Source: an uncultured bacterium (GTDB lineage: Bacteria; Bacillota; Clostridia; Lachnospirales; Lachnospiraceae). From it: 7,800 nt of DNA. A program made the translations under genes and the position numbers. The DNA is taken from the NCBI GenBank assembly GCA_905215405.1, contig CAJMQE010000127.1, positions 1 to 7,800 of the forward strand. The letters are read 5' to 3'. The notes below the pieces were generated by a model that was not told the DNA's origin, did not search any database, and saw only the letters and a list, made by a program, of their open reading frames with translations. The stretch's first letter is position 1; each line of letters starts with the position of its first letter. Positions 1 to 4,195 of the stretch are shown piece by piece.

Positions 1-195
1 ATATCCAAGTAACCTTAAATATTCATCAATAGTAAAGACTACTTCCGAACTTTCTTCTTCTCTTGCATTTATTTTAGCCAAGTATGTATCAATCAATCTC
101 ATTTCTCCAAGGTTGTATTCTGAAAACTTTGACCATATTAAAGGTTTCGATTTTTCGACTATATAATTTTTAGTTAATGTATTTTTTTTAGACAT
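1..195 (-). CDS. rep: Rep_3-family replication initiator, N-terminal part (continues at 7745 on the circle)
   Basis: This is the first 65 codons of the plasmid replication initiator, read on the minus strand from the ATG at 195-193. The reading frame runs off base 1 and continues in frame at 7745 on the circular molecule, giving a 349-residue protein ending at 6891. The N-terminus contains IVEKSKPLIWSKFSEYNLGE (residues 12-31) followed by RLIDTYLAKINAR. This is the characteristic opening of Rep_3 (PF01051) initiators, which bind iterons and open the origin. The start is fixed by GGAGGT at 201-206, six to seven bases upstream, and by a consensus promoter just beyond it. The probable transcription start is near 208, so the leader is only about a dozen bases. 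The family call is by pattern recognition and is strong; the join is inferred from the 55-bp terminal redundancy. Confidence 0.9.
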   Translation of the reverse strand, partial: MSKKNTLTKNYIVEKSKPLIWSKFSEYNLGEMRLIDTYLAKINAREEESSEVVFTIDEYLRLLGY

Positions 196-214
196 GAGCC
201 ACCTCCTATTCCCT

Positions 215-243
215 ATTATAATATAATAGTGGTATATTGTCAA
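215..243 (-). promoter_or_regulatory. rep promoter with half-iteron operator in its spacer
   Basis: On the minus strand the sequence reads TTGACA (238-243), a 17-base spacer, then TATAAT (215-220): a perfect sigma-A consensus with ideal spacing. The spacer contains ATACCACTAT (complement of 226-235), identical to the first ten bases of iterons 1, 3 and 4 and inverted relative to the array. Rep_3 initiators of theta plasmids commonly repress their own gene by binding inverted half-iterons at the promoter. I infer the same negative feedback here. Confidence 0.88.
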
Positions 244-260
244 TCTTTATATACCACTAT
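226..260. repeat. 10-bp perfect inverted repeat: half-iteron operator facing iteron 1
   Basis: ATAGTGGTAT (226-235) and ATACCACTAT (251-260) are exact reverse complements separated by 15 bases that include the rep -35 box. The left arm is the operator half-site and the right arm is the start of iteron 1. A Rep dimer bound here would cover the rep promoter, while monomers would bind the array. That split of monomer and dimer functions is known from pPS10 and R6K and is inferred here. Confidence 0.8.
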
Positions 261-362
261 ATGCCGCAAAAAATACCACCGTTATACCGCAAAAAATACC
301 ACTATATACCGCAAAAAATACCACTATATGCCGCAAAAAATACCACCATTATACCGCAAAAA
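251..362 (+). repeat. Origin iteron array, five tandem 22/23-bp repeats
   Basis: Five contiguous directly repeated units start at 251, 273, 296, 318 and 340, with lengths 22, 23, 22, 22 and 23. Units 1, 3 and 4 read ATACCACTATATRCCGCAAA plus AA. Units 2 and 5 carry ATACCACCRTTATACCGC plus the A-run and one extra base. The period is about two helical turns, which puts every Rep site on the same face of the helix. The array lies directly upstream of the Rep_3 gene, so this is the replication origin with its initiator-binding sites. Confidence 0.93.
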
Positions 363-392
363 CGTTGATTTTACGCTGTTTATTAACTCCGT

Positions 393-430
393 AAACAAGT
401 AATTAAACAAGTAATTAAATAAAATATTAA
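393..430. repeat. AT-rich tandem repeat beside the iterons, candidate DNA unwinding element
   Basis: The 12-mer AAACAAGTAATT occurs twice in tandem (393-404 and 405-416). AAACAAG occurs once more at 429-435, and an almost pure A/T stretch lies between. An AT-rich repeated stretch next to iterons is the usual place where theta-replicating origins melt. No clear DnaA box was found by eye. The role is inferred from position and composition only. Confidence 0.5.
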
Positions 431-431
431 A

Positions 432-484
432 CAAGCTAACTAACACGCGCGTACGCGCAAGGTTAGTTGGCTTGCTAGTTTTTT
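432..484 (+). terminator. Long hairpin with GC-rich palindromic tip and T-run
   Basis: Bases 432-444 (CAAGCTAACTAAC) pair with 462-474 (GTTAGTTGGCTTG) as a 13-bp stem with one G-T pair. Inside it, GCGCGTACGCGC (447-458) is a perfect 12-bp palindrome. A T-rich tail follows (GTTTTTT, about 478-484). This fits a plus-strand rho-independent terminator that would stop transcription from the origin region before the regulator gene at 563. It could also be an origin-associated single-strand structure. The hairpin itself is certain; the role is not. Confidence 0.65.
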
Positions 485-544
485 CAATCAAAATTAAATT
501 TGACCGTAGCGGTGAATTATGCTATAATTCAATCAAAATTAAAT
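483..544 (+). repeat. Paired 17-bp operator-like repeats flanking the regulator promoter
   Basis: TTCAATCAAAATTAAAT occurs at 483-499 and again, identical, at 528-544, a 45-base period. The first copy abuts the -35 box and the second begins at the last base of the -10 box, covering the expected transcription start. Extended by its following bases, copy 1 (ATCAAAATTAAATTTGA) forms most of an inverted-repeat operator of the form ATCAAAn...TTTGAT. The right half of copy 2 is degraded. The same core recurs at 6782-6803. The arrangement suggests autorepression by the downstream HTH protein. Confidence 0.7.
500..528 (+). promoter_or_regulatory. Promoter of the HTH regulator gene
   Basis: TTGACC (500-505), a 17-base spacer and TATAAT (523-528) make a strong sigma-A-type promoter, with transcription expected from about 535. 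The TTG of the -35 box happens to be in frame with the downstream gene. That longer reading frame should not be taken as the true start. Confidence 0.85.
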
Positions 545-562
545 GTGAAAGTAGTGAATAGC

Positions 563-1060
563 ATGAACGAAAAATCAATGCAAAAGATAAAAGAATATGC
601 AAAAGAGCGTAAGGATCTATATCTGCAGTATAGTGTTTCGGAAAAAAATATTCCGGAAAGTATCAAAAAACAGAACAAAGAAAATCTGAAACTGATGCAA
701 GATGCACTGGCAACATTAGGCGTTCGATTGAATATCAAAGATGGAGAGATCTCGCTTCTGATGCACACATCAAATTTTGTAGATCGTAAAACAAGGAGAG
801 CTGGCCGGAAAAGAACATATGCGTTAAAGGAGCAAGAACAAGGAAACTACACAGCAGATGCATACCGGTTTTCAGATGTGATATTGCTGATTGAAGAAAA
901 AGGGGATAAGGAGACGCAAATCATTCTTGGAATGAGTGAATCGACTTATTTCCGGCATAAAAAGAAAATGAAAGCCAGTGAATACTACAGTTTGTTAGAC
1001 CCACAAAAAATGACGGATCGGATGTATCTGGAATCCGTAAAAGGCAACAACTACTTTTAG
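563..1060 (+). CDS. Putative HTH DNA-binding plasmid regulator, 165 aa
   Basis: I do not recognise a named family. From the ATG at 563 the protein has a charged, helical N-terminal half rich in lysine and glutamate (residues 1-50). Next comes a basic patch, RKTRRAGRKR (75-84). The C-terminal segment (about 103-137) has helix-turn-helix character: SDVILLIEEKGDKETQIILG followed by MSESTYFRHKKKM. The GRKR-then-HTH order resembles the DNA-binding ends of resolvases and invertases, but no recombinase catalytic domain is present. The start at 563 is chosen because in-frame starts further upstream lie in the promoter. No good ribosome site precedes 563, so translation may be weak, and GTG codons at 545 or 554 are alternatives. 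Operator-like repeats around its promoter, and a third copy beside the rep 3' end, suggest a repressor acting on itself and on plasmid replication or maintenance. Confidence 0.72.
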   Translation: MNEKSMQKIKEYAKERKDLYLQYSVSEKNIPESIKKQNKENLKLMQDALATLGVRLNIKDGEISLLMHTSNFVDRKTRRAGRKRTYALKEQEQGNYTADAYRFSDVILLIEEKGDKETQIILGMSESTYFRHKKKMKASEYYSLLDPQKMTDRMYLESVKGNNYF

Positions 1061-1088
1061 ACTTTCAATTTTAATTTCGGTAGTACTA

Positions 1089-1117
1089 TTGACGACAGAA
1101 ATAAGCTATTGTAAAAT
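1089..1117 (+). promoter_or_regulatory. Promoter of a putative small RNA
   Basis: TTGACG (1089-1094), exactly 17 bases, then TAAAAT (1112-1117). Transcription would begin near 1124. No credible open reading frame follows before the terminator at 1238. An imperfect, inverted copy of the regulator operator core (TCAATTTTAATTT, 1065-1077) lies just upstream. It may be chance in AT-rich DNA. Confidence 0.65.
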
Positions 1118-1123
1118 AACTGC

Positions 1124-1238
1124 AGAAGTAAGGTGGCCTCGTCGCAATTGGAGCGGCGCTAGCGCAAACTTTTAGGACAGGAATAAGATAACCCACAGCA
1201 ATTGGAGCGGTGCAAGTGTCAATTCCTGTCCGTTTTTT
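1124..1238 (+). ncRNA. Putative ~115-nt small RNA with a duplicated internal motif
   Basis: A promoter (1089-1117) and a rho-independent terminator (1175-1238) bracket about 115 bases without a plausible gene. The 13-mer GCAATTGGAGCGG occurs twice (1144-1156 and 1198-1210), 54 bases apart. The first copy runs into a perfect 10-bp palindrome GCGCTAGCGC (1156-1165). The second copy lies in the large loop of the terminator hairpin. A non-coding RNA is the simplest reading, for instance an antisense or target-binding RNA using GGAGCGG as a seed. I found no CCGCTCC complement elsewhere in the window by eye, so any target would be outside it or short. It matches no RNA family that I recognise. Confidence 0.5.
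1175..1238 (+). terminator. Terminator of the putative small RNA
   Basis: GGACAGGAAT (1175-1184) pairs perfectly with ATTCCTGTCC (1222-1231), followed by G and TTTTTT (1233-1238). The loop is unusually long (37 bases) and holds the second copy of the 13-bp motif, so that motif would be displayed in the loop. Confidence 0.75.
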
Positions 1239-1303
1239 ATTATCTGACAATTACAGACTGCAGAACGAAAATTGTGTTTGAAAAAGAGACAATTAGGGGA
1301 TAC

Positions 1304-1332
1304 TTGAAAAGCTTATGGTCATATGCTATAAT
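1304..1332 (+). promoter_or_regulatory. Antitoxin RNA promoter
   Basis: TTGAAA (1304-1309), a 17-base spacer and TATAAT (1327-1332), with an extended -10 element (TGC before TATAAT). The 13-mer GTCATATGCTATA (1318-1330) also occurs in the toxin promoter on the opposite strand (1585-1597), so the two promoters share their -10 region. A strong antitoxin promoter is expected for an unstable RNA that must stay in excess. Confidence 0.85.
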
Positions 1333-1338
1333 GCCTAT

Positions 1339-1409
1339 AGGCAAAACGATAGAAAGTGCTCATATGGCACAACAAAACCCCCACGAGGTGCGAACTCGTG
1401 GGGGTTTTT
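1339..1409 (+). ncRNA. Type I antitoxin RNA, par RNA II-like
   Basis: A transcript of about 70 bases is predicted from the promoter at 1304-1332 to the terminator ending at 1409. It carries AAACGATAGAAA (1344-1355) and CTCATATGGCACA (1359-1371). The same two strings, in the same order and strand, occur at 1516-1527 and 1532-1544, where they are antisense to the toxin mRNA around its start codon. The RNA can therefore pair with the toxin mRNA over two short stretches at the start region and again through the shared terminator hairpin. This is the arrangement known for RNA II of the pAD1 par locus (DRa, DRb and a common terminator), whose length is similar. The function is inferred from architecture. 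Confidence 0.82.
1374..1409. terminator. Shared bidirectional terminator of toxin mRNA and antitoxin RNA
   Basis: AAAACCCCCACGAG (1374-1387) pairs perfectly with CTCGTGGGGGTTTT (1395-1408) around a 7-base loop, giving a 14-bp stem with T-tracts readable from either strand. The plus-strand antitoxin RNA and the minus-strand toxin mRNA both run into it. Each therefore ends in a complementary hairpin that can start loop-to-loop pairing. Confidence 0.9.
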
Positions 1410-1446
1410 ATGCCGTTTTGGGTGGGTGGCTTAAACCCCAAGGTTG

Positions 1447-1536
1447 CTACCAGTCATTCTTGTCCAACCATTTGCAGATGTAGTAGGCAACTACACTCGC
1501 CAGGACAGAAAGTATAAACGATAGAAATTCACTCAT
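1447..1536 (-). CDS. Fst-like type I toxin peptide, 29 aa
   Basis: A 29-codon gene reads from the ATG at 1536 to TAG at 1447-1449. The product begins MSEFLSFILSVLASVVAYYI, a single membrane-spanning helix (about residues 4-20). It ends with a charged tail, CKWLDKNDW. This hydrophobic helix plus a KWLD-type polar tail is the shape of Fst/Ldr-family membrane toxins, although the proline typical of Fst is absent. AAAGGGGG (1545-1552 complement) is a strong ribosome site eight bases upstream. In the mRNA leader, CACCCC can pair with GGGGUG, which would hide that site. A mutually exclusive CUACC/GGUAG stem is also possible. The mRNA would run from about 1576 to about 1373, near 205 bases, similar in size to pAD1 RNA I. 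The role is inferred: post-segregational killing that keeps the plasmid in the population. Confidence 0.82.
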   Translation of the reverse strand: MSEFLSFILSVLASVVAYYICKWLDKNDW

Positions 1537-1542
1537 ATGGCA

Positions 1543-1571
1543 CACCCCCTTTCTCTACCTGTCTAGGGGTG
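1543..1571 (-). promoter_or_regulatory. Ribosome-site-sequestering hairpin in the toxin mRNA leader
   Basis: On the minus strand, CACCCC (complement of 1566-1571) can pair with GGGGTG (complement of 1543-1548), which includes the toxin Shine-Dalgarno. Leader stems that restrain translation until processing or after pairing are known for fst. A competing stem, CTACC with GGTAG (complements of 1571-1575 and 1555-1559), would free the site. The structure was judged by eye only. Confidence 0.55.
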
Positions 1572-1582
1572 GTAGCTTATCC

Positions 1583-1612
1583 AGTATAGCATATGACATT
1601 TAATACTGTCAA
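1583..1612 (-). promoter_or_regulatory. Toxin promoter
   Basis: The minus strand reads TTGACA (1607-1612), an 18-base spacer, and TATACT (1583-1588) with an extended TGC in front. Transcription should begin near 1576. The -35 box lies inside the inverted repeat at 1601-1632. Confidence 0.8.
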
Positions 1613-1632
1613 TTTTAAAACTGACAGTATTA
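1601..1632. repeat. 11-bp perfect inverted repeat over the toxin promoter -35 box
   Basis: TAATACTGTCA (1601-1611) and TGACAGTATTA (1622-1632) are exact reverse complements around a 10-base AT loop. No T-run follows on either strand, so it is a poor terminator for the 1668-2684 gene ending just upstream. Its overlap with the toxin -35 box suggests a repressor operator or an upstream structural element. Confidence 0.6.
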
Positions 1633-1667
1633 GAGGAGAAATCAACAAAATACGTATGTTTGTGTGT

Positions 1668-2684
1668 TTATCGAAACCTGTACCAATTTCGTTTTAGATA
1701 TGCTCTGATTCCAAGATAAAGTGTATGAATCAGGAACAACAGCACAACCAGATTGATGGGAATAAAATTCCGTATGAAATCTCCAAACCATATCAGGCAT
1801 GCCAGGCTTAGCAACCAGACAGAAAGACTGATTGTGTCAGCGTACTGGTTCGCATAATGCTTACAACCTTTTATAGCACAAATTGCAAGTAAAGAAATAC
1901 TTCCGACACCAAGCAGTAAAATCATCAGTATCCAGAGAAGACAGTGAATAACCATAGATGCAACAGGATGTGGAACCATATCACCCAATCGTGACGCCCA
2001 ATTTGCCGCTTTAAATAGATTTTCCGTGCAAAGGCATATAAAAGTCCATGTAGAGTCGAAAAACGCCTTAAAATCGCGAATAAAGGCGTCAGAGTAAAAT
2101 GCAGTAAATAAAGTGACTATAATTCCGTATAGTAACGACACCACAAAAAATGTCTGATGTGAGAGTGTACGTGCTTGATATTCCTGTTTCAGCTGTTTTT
2201 CCAGTATTTCAGATCTCAATCTTGCCTGTTCATACACCTGTTCGTTCAAAGAACGTCTATAGGCCTCTGTTTCCTTTCTTTCTTGTTCTGCTTTTTCCTG
2301 TGCGGTCTGCAACTGCCTTTCCCTGTTGGAATACTCTGACCTAACGGCTTCTACCTCGGCTAGGGCGTTTTGGATGTTCTTTTGCAATAGAGTGTTTTGT
2401 TTCTCTAATTCCTGATTTTGTTGAAATATCACATCGCTGTTGTTCAGCTTCTCGATCTGATCTGCCTGTTCGGCTATTTTCTTCTTTTGCTGTTGCACGA
2501 TCAATTCCAGCTCTTGCTTCTCGGATGATGTCCTGGACTGCAGATTCTTCAGTTCCAGGTAAAGACTCTCCGCCTTGTCCAATGCTTCGGAGAGCTGCAA
2601 GTCTTTTTTCGATAGCTGCATCTGCATCTCTTCGAGTTGGCTCATCAACTGCTCTTGTAGCTCTAAGTCGTTGTAATCGCTCAT
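1668..2684 (-). CDS. Coiled-coil membrane protein overlapping the relaxase gene (DUF6040-like), 338 aa
   Basis: Residues 7-172 form a long, glutamine- and glutamate-rich coiled coil. Four hydrophobic segments follow, at about 178-197, 241-272, 285-300 and 306-327, with a short basic tail (KRNWYRFR). Proteins of this layout, which I recall as DUF6040, sit beside MobA/MobL relaxases in Clostridia plasmids; the family name is from memory. The start at 2684 is supported by AAAGGGGG (2691-2698 complement) six bases upstream. This start makes the gene overlap the relaxase by 344 bases in another frame, so the two must be co-transcribed and probably translationally linked. By analogy with membrane-associated MobB of RSF1010, encoded within mobA in another frame, it may tether the relaxosome to the membrane or to a helper coupling protein. 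That role is inference. Confidence 0.78.
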   Translation of the reverse strand: MSDYNDLELQEQLMSQLEEMQMQLSKKDLQLSEALDKAESLYLELKNLQSRTSSEKQELELIVQQQKKKIAEQADQIEKLNNSDVIFQQNQELEKQNTLLQKNIQNALAEVEAVRSEYSNRERQLQTAQEKAEQERKETEAYRRSLNEQVYEQARLRSEILEKQLKQEYQARTLSHQTFFVVSLLYGIIVTLFTAFYSDAFIRDFKAFFDSTWTFICLCTENLFKAANWASRLGDMVPHPVASMVIHCLLWILMILLLGVGSISLLAICAIKGCKHYANQYADTISLSVWLLSLACLIWFGDFIRNFIPINLVVLLFLIHTLYLGIRAYLKRNWYRFR

Positions 2685-3576
2685 GTAGTGCCCCCTTTGC
2701 CTTTTCTCTCAGTTCTTCCAATTGTTTGACCAAGGTCTCTTTCAGTTCCGACAATTTATCGAATTGCAGAGACAGCAAATTATACTTTCGAATGTTCCGA
2801 TTCGTCTCACAGCGTGAGGATATGACACCTTTTTGCTCCATTTTCCTTGCTACATATCCTTCATGAATGGTCGGGATCTGCTCTTTTCCCTGTCTTTCAT
2901 AGCTTCGGTGGTCGATCTGCAGATCAGGTTCAAGGTATTGATTACAATACTCCGCCCAACGCATTCTCCATTCTTCCACCTTTTCTGTTTTATTCCAGTC
3001 GTTAGCCTCCATGGTTACTCTTTGCCACATTTTTCTGCCTTTTGCTCCGATTTTTTGTAAGCCTGTTTCAGAATCAATGATTGGAATTTTTTGGCCGGAT
3101 TCGTCTAATTTATATCCCTTTTTCTCTTTCTGTCCCCATGTCCCATTTTTGGTGATTGGTCTTGTTGTTCCCAAAATATGTGCATGATGGTTTCCTTGTT
3201 TCCAATGGATATTTGCATCGACACACATGCCCTCATCCGCAAGACTCTGTGCAAATCCATGCACTAACTTCTTACTTTGTTCCAGATCAAGTTCATTGGG
3301 AAGAGCAACCTCCCATTCTCTGGCAAGCCTTGCATTACTTTGTGATTCCACTTTATGGACAGCATTCCAAAGTGTCTCTCGATTTTGATAGGACTCTGGC
3401 GCATATTTGCACAAGATTACTTCGGAAAATACGACTCCATTTTTTTTTCGATAGTCATGGATGATTCCTGTTTCTATATCTTCTAATTTATCAGCAGATC
3501 GATAAGCAGAGCTTGCAACTGCTGACTGTCCTTTTCCACGGCTGATGTTTTTTATAGAACAATGATAAATTGCCAC
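2341..3576 (-). CDS. mobA: MOBQ-type MobA/MobL relaxase, 411 aa
   Basis: This relaxase nicks oriT, stays bound to the 5' end of the cut strand and leads it into the recipient. The N-terminus is typical of MobA/MobL (PF03389). A candidate nucleophile tyrosine is Tyr25 in ASSAYRSADKL. The EWEVALPNEL block spans residues 87-96. The metal-binding histidine motif includes His124 and HHAH in GNHHAHI (residues 128-134). IDHRSYERQG follows at 221-230. The relaxase domain ends near residue 250. The rest is a coiled, then arginine-rich tail, and residues from about 298 on are overprinted by the downstream coiled-coil gene. Translation starts at GTG (3574-3576), nine bases after AAAGGAGA. The length is shorter than large MobA proteins with a primase domain. 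It is divergent from the oriT at 3645-3699 and from the 91-aa accessory gene. Confidence 0.93.
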   Translation of the reverse strand: MAIYHCSIKNISRGKGQSAVASSAYRSADKLEDIETGIIHDYRKKNGVVFSEVILCKYAPESYQNRETLWNAVHKVESQSNARLAREWEVALPNELDLEQSKKLVHGFAQSLADEGMCVDANIHWKQGNHHAHILGTTRPITKNGTWGQKEKKGYKLDESGQKIPIIDSETGLQKIGAKGRKMWQRVTMEANDWNKTEKVEEWRMRWAEYCNQYLEPDLQIDHRSYERQGKEQIPTIHEGYVARKMEQKGVISSRCETNRNIRKYNLLSLQFDKLSELKETLVKQLEELREKAKGALHERLQRLRATRAVDEPTRRDADAAIEKRLAALRSIGQGGESLPGTEESAVQDIIREARAGIDRATAKEENSRTGRSDREAEQQRCDISTKSGIRETKHSIAKEHPKRPSRGRSR

Positions 3577-3620
3577 GATTGCAAATCTCCTTTCGTATCC
3601 TACTGATTTTAAATGGGGTT

Positions 3621-3636
3621 GAGGGGCAAAGCCCTC
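3621..3636. repeat. Small GC-rich inverted repeat upstream of mobA
   Basis: GAGGG (3621-3625) and CCCTC (3632-3636) flank a GCAAAG loop, between oriT and the relaxase ribosome site. It would lie in the relaxase promoter or mRNA leader. The role is unknown. Confidence 0.5.
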
Positions 3637-3644
3637 ACGCGATT

Positions 3645-3699
3645 ACAGATATACTCACTTGTGAGTGTGTCTGTAAGTGCGCCCTTAACAAGTTAAGGG
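3645..3699 (+). other. oriT: oriT with pIP501/RSF1010-type nic site
   Basis: The core TAAGTGCGCCCT (3674-3685) matches the conserved nic region of IncQ-type and pIP501/pSK41-type plasmids. Cleavage would fall between G3681 and C3682. On its 5' side is a 14-bp inverted repeat, ACAGATATACTCAC (3645-3658) against GTGAGTGTGTCTGT (3661-3674), with two mismatches that become G-T pairs in the single strand. On the 3' side CCCTTAAC (3682-3689) faces GTTAAGGG (3692-3699). Transfer of the plus strand from 3682 would make the relaxase gene enter last, the usual arrangement. It lies between divergent mobilization genes, as expected. Confidence 0.9.
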
Positions 3700-3726
3700 A
3701 TTATTAAAATGTAGTCTATCACAATT

Positions 3727-3755
3727 TTGATTTTGTAGCAAGAATATGTTAGACT
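3727..3755 (+). promoter_or_regulatory. Possible promoter of the 91-aa mobilization accessory gene
   Basis: TTGATT (3727-3732), 17 bases, TAGACT (3750-3755) is the best-spaced candidate. TTGTAG-16-TATATA (3733-3760) is an alternative, but it would place the start inside the ribosome site. A 7-bp inverted repeat, TAGTCTA (3712-3718) and TAGACTA (3750-3756), flanks it and might be an operator. Confidence 0.4.
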
Positions 3756-3779
3756 ATATAAAAAGGAGAGTGATTTATA

Positions 3780-4055
3780 ATGTCAGAAATAAGATCAACA
3801 GAAGAACGGATTGCCGAACTGGATAAGAAGATGGAACAGATTAAAGCGCAGAAAAAGGCAATCTTACAGAGAGAAAAAGAAATACAGCGAAAAGCACGTA
3901 CCAAAAGATTGATTGAAGTTGGTGGAGCTGTAGAATCTGTTTTGGGGCATCCGATTGAAAAAGAAGATATACCCAATCTTATTGCCTTTTTGGAACAGCA
4001 AGAAAAGCGAGGAAATTACTTTTCAAAAGCTATGAAAAAAATAGATAGCTTTTAA
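3780..4055 (+). CDS. Small basic relaxosome accessory protein, DUF3847/TraD-like, 91 aa
   Basis: The N-terminal half (about residues 7-38) is a lysine/glutamate-rich coiled coil. It leads into RKARTKRLIEVGGAVESVLG (37-56), a segment characteristic of the TraD (PF06412)/DUF3847 group of small conjugation proteins. A C-terminal helix-rich region (59-91) follows. Such proteins are often encoded next to MobA/MobL relaxases and are thought to help assemble the relaxosome, as MobC does; that role is inferred. The ATG at 3780 follows AAGGAG (3763-3768) by 11 bases. It is divergent from mobA with oriT in between, so both directions read away from the nic region. A 9-bp stem at the 3' end (4025-4053) may end its transcript. 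Confidence 0.78.
   Translation: MSEIRSTEERIAELDKKMEQIKAQKKAILQREKEIQRKARTKRLIEVGGAVESVLGHPIEKEDIPNLIAFLEQQEKRGNYFSKAMKKIDSF
4025..4053 (+). terminator. Weak hairpin at the 3' end of the accessory gene
   Basis: AAAAGCTAT (4025-4033) pairs with ATAGCTTTT (4045-4053). The T-run is part of the stem and only an AACTATTTTA tail follows. It could be a weak terminator separating the mobilization gene from the cargo cassette, or simply AT-rich coding sequence. Confidence 0.35.
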
Positions 4056-4063
4056 CTATTTTA

Positions 4064-4092
4064 TTGCTAATTTATTGTGTTTGATTTATAAT
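4064..4092 (+). promoter_or_regulatory. Promoter of the secreted peptidase cassette
   Basis: TTGCTA (4064-4069), exactly 17 bases, then TATAAT (4087-4092). Transcription would begin near 4099, leaving a leader of roughly 97 bases before the ATG at 4196. The leader contains AGGGG followed by GTG GTT AAA TAG (4144-4155), a three-codon frame too short to call a gene. Confidence 0.7.
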
Positions 4093-4195
4093 TATTTTAG
4101 TAAATTTTAACAATGATTTCAAATAAGATAGGGGTGATTCCAGTGGTTAAATAGCGTAAATTGTTACTGTTAATAAAAAAGAGAGGTATAAGTAT

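Larger units (their letters stand above)
1344..1544 (+). repeat. DRa/DRb-like interaction repeats of the toxin-antitoxin module
   Basis: Two direct repeats are shared between the antitoxin RNA and the toxin region. A 12-mer lies at 1344-1355 and 1516-1527, and a 13-mer at 1359-1371 and 1532-1544. They are separated by 3 bases in the first copy and 4 in the second. The second element contains the complement of the toxin ATG (1534-1536). The coordinates span both copies; the intervening DNA is not repeat. Confidence 0.88.

Noticed and set aside
251..362. CRISPR-like array
   Set aside because: The units are contiguous with no unique spacers and lie upstream of a Rep_3 gene, so they are iterons.
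500..562. Upstream TTG start extending the HTH protein by 21 residues
   Set aside because: The TTG is part of the TTGACC -35 box and lies upstream of the expected transcription start near 535.
529..768. 79-aa minus-strand frame
   Set aside because: It is the shadow of the HTH gene on the opposite strand and has no start signals.
1202..1483. 93-aa plus-strand open frame
   Set aside because: It runs through a terminator, the antitoxin promoter and RNA, and antisense to the toxin; it has no ribosome site and no family character.
2150..3464. Several plus-strand frames (2150-2344, 2525-2866, 2833-3060, 3156-3464)
   Set aside because: All are antisense shadows of the relaxase and coiled-coil genes, without ribosome sites or recognisable domains.
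4144..4155. Three-codon GTG frame after AGGGG in the peptidase leader
   Set aside because: It is too short to support as a leader peptide; no attenuator hairpin is evident nearby.
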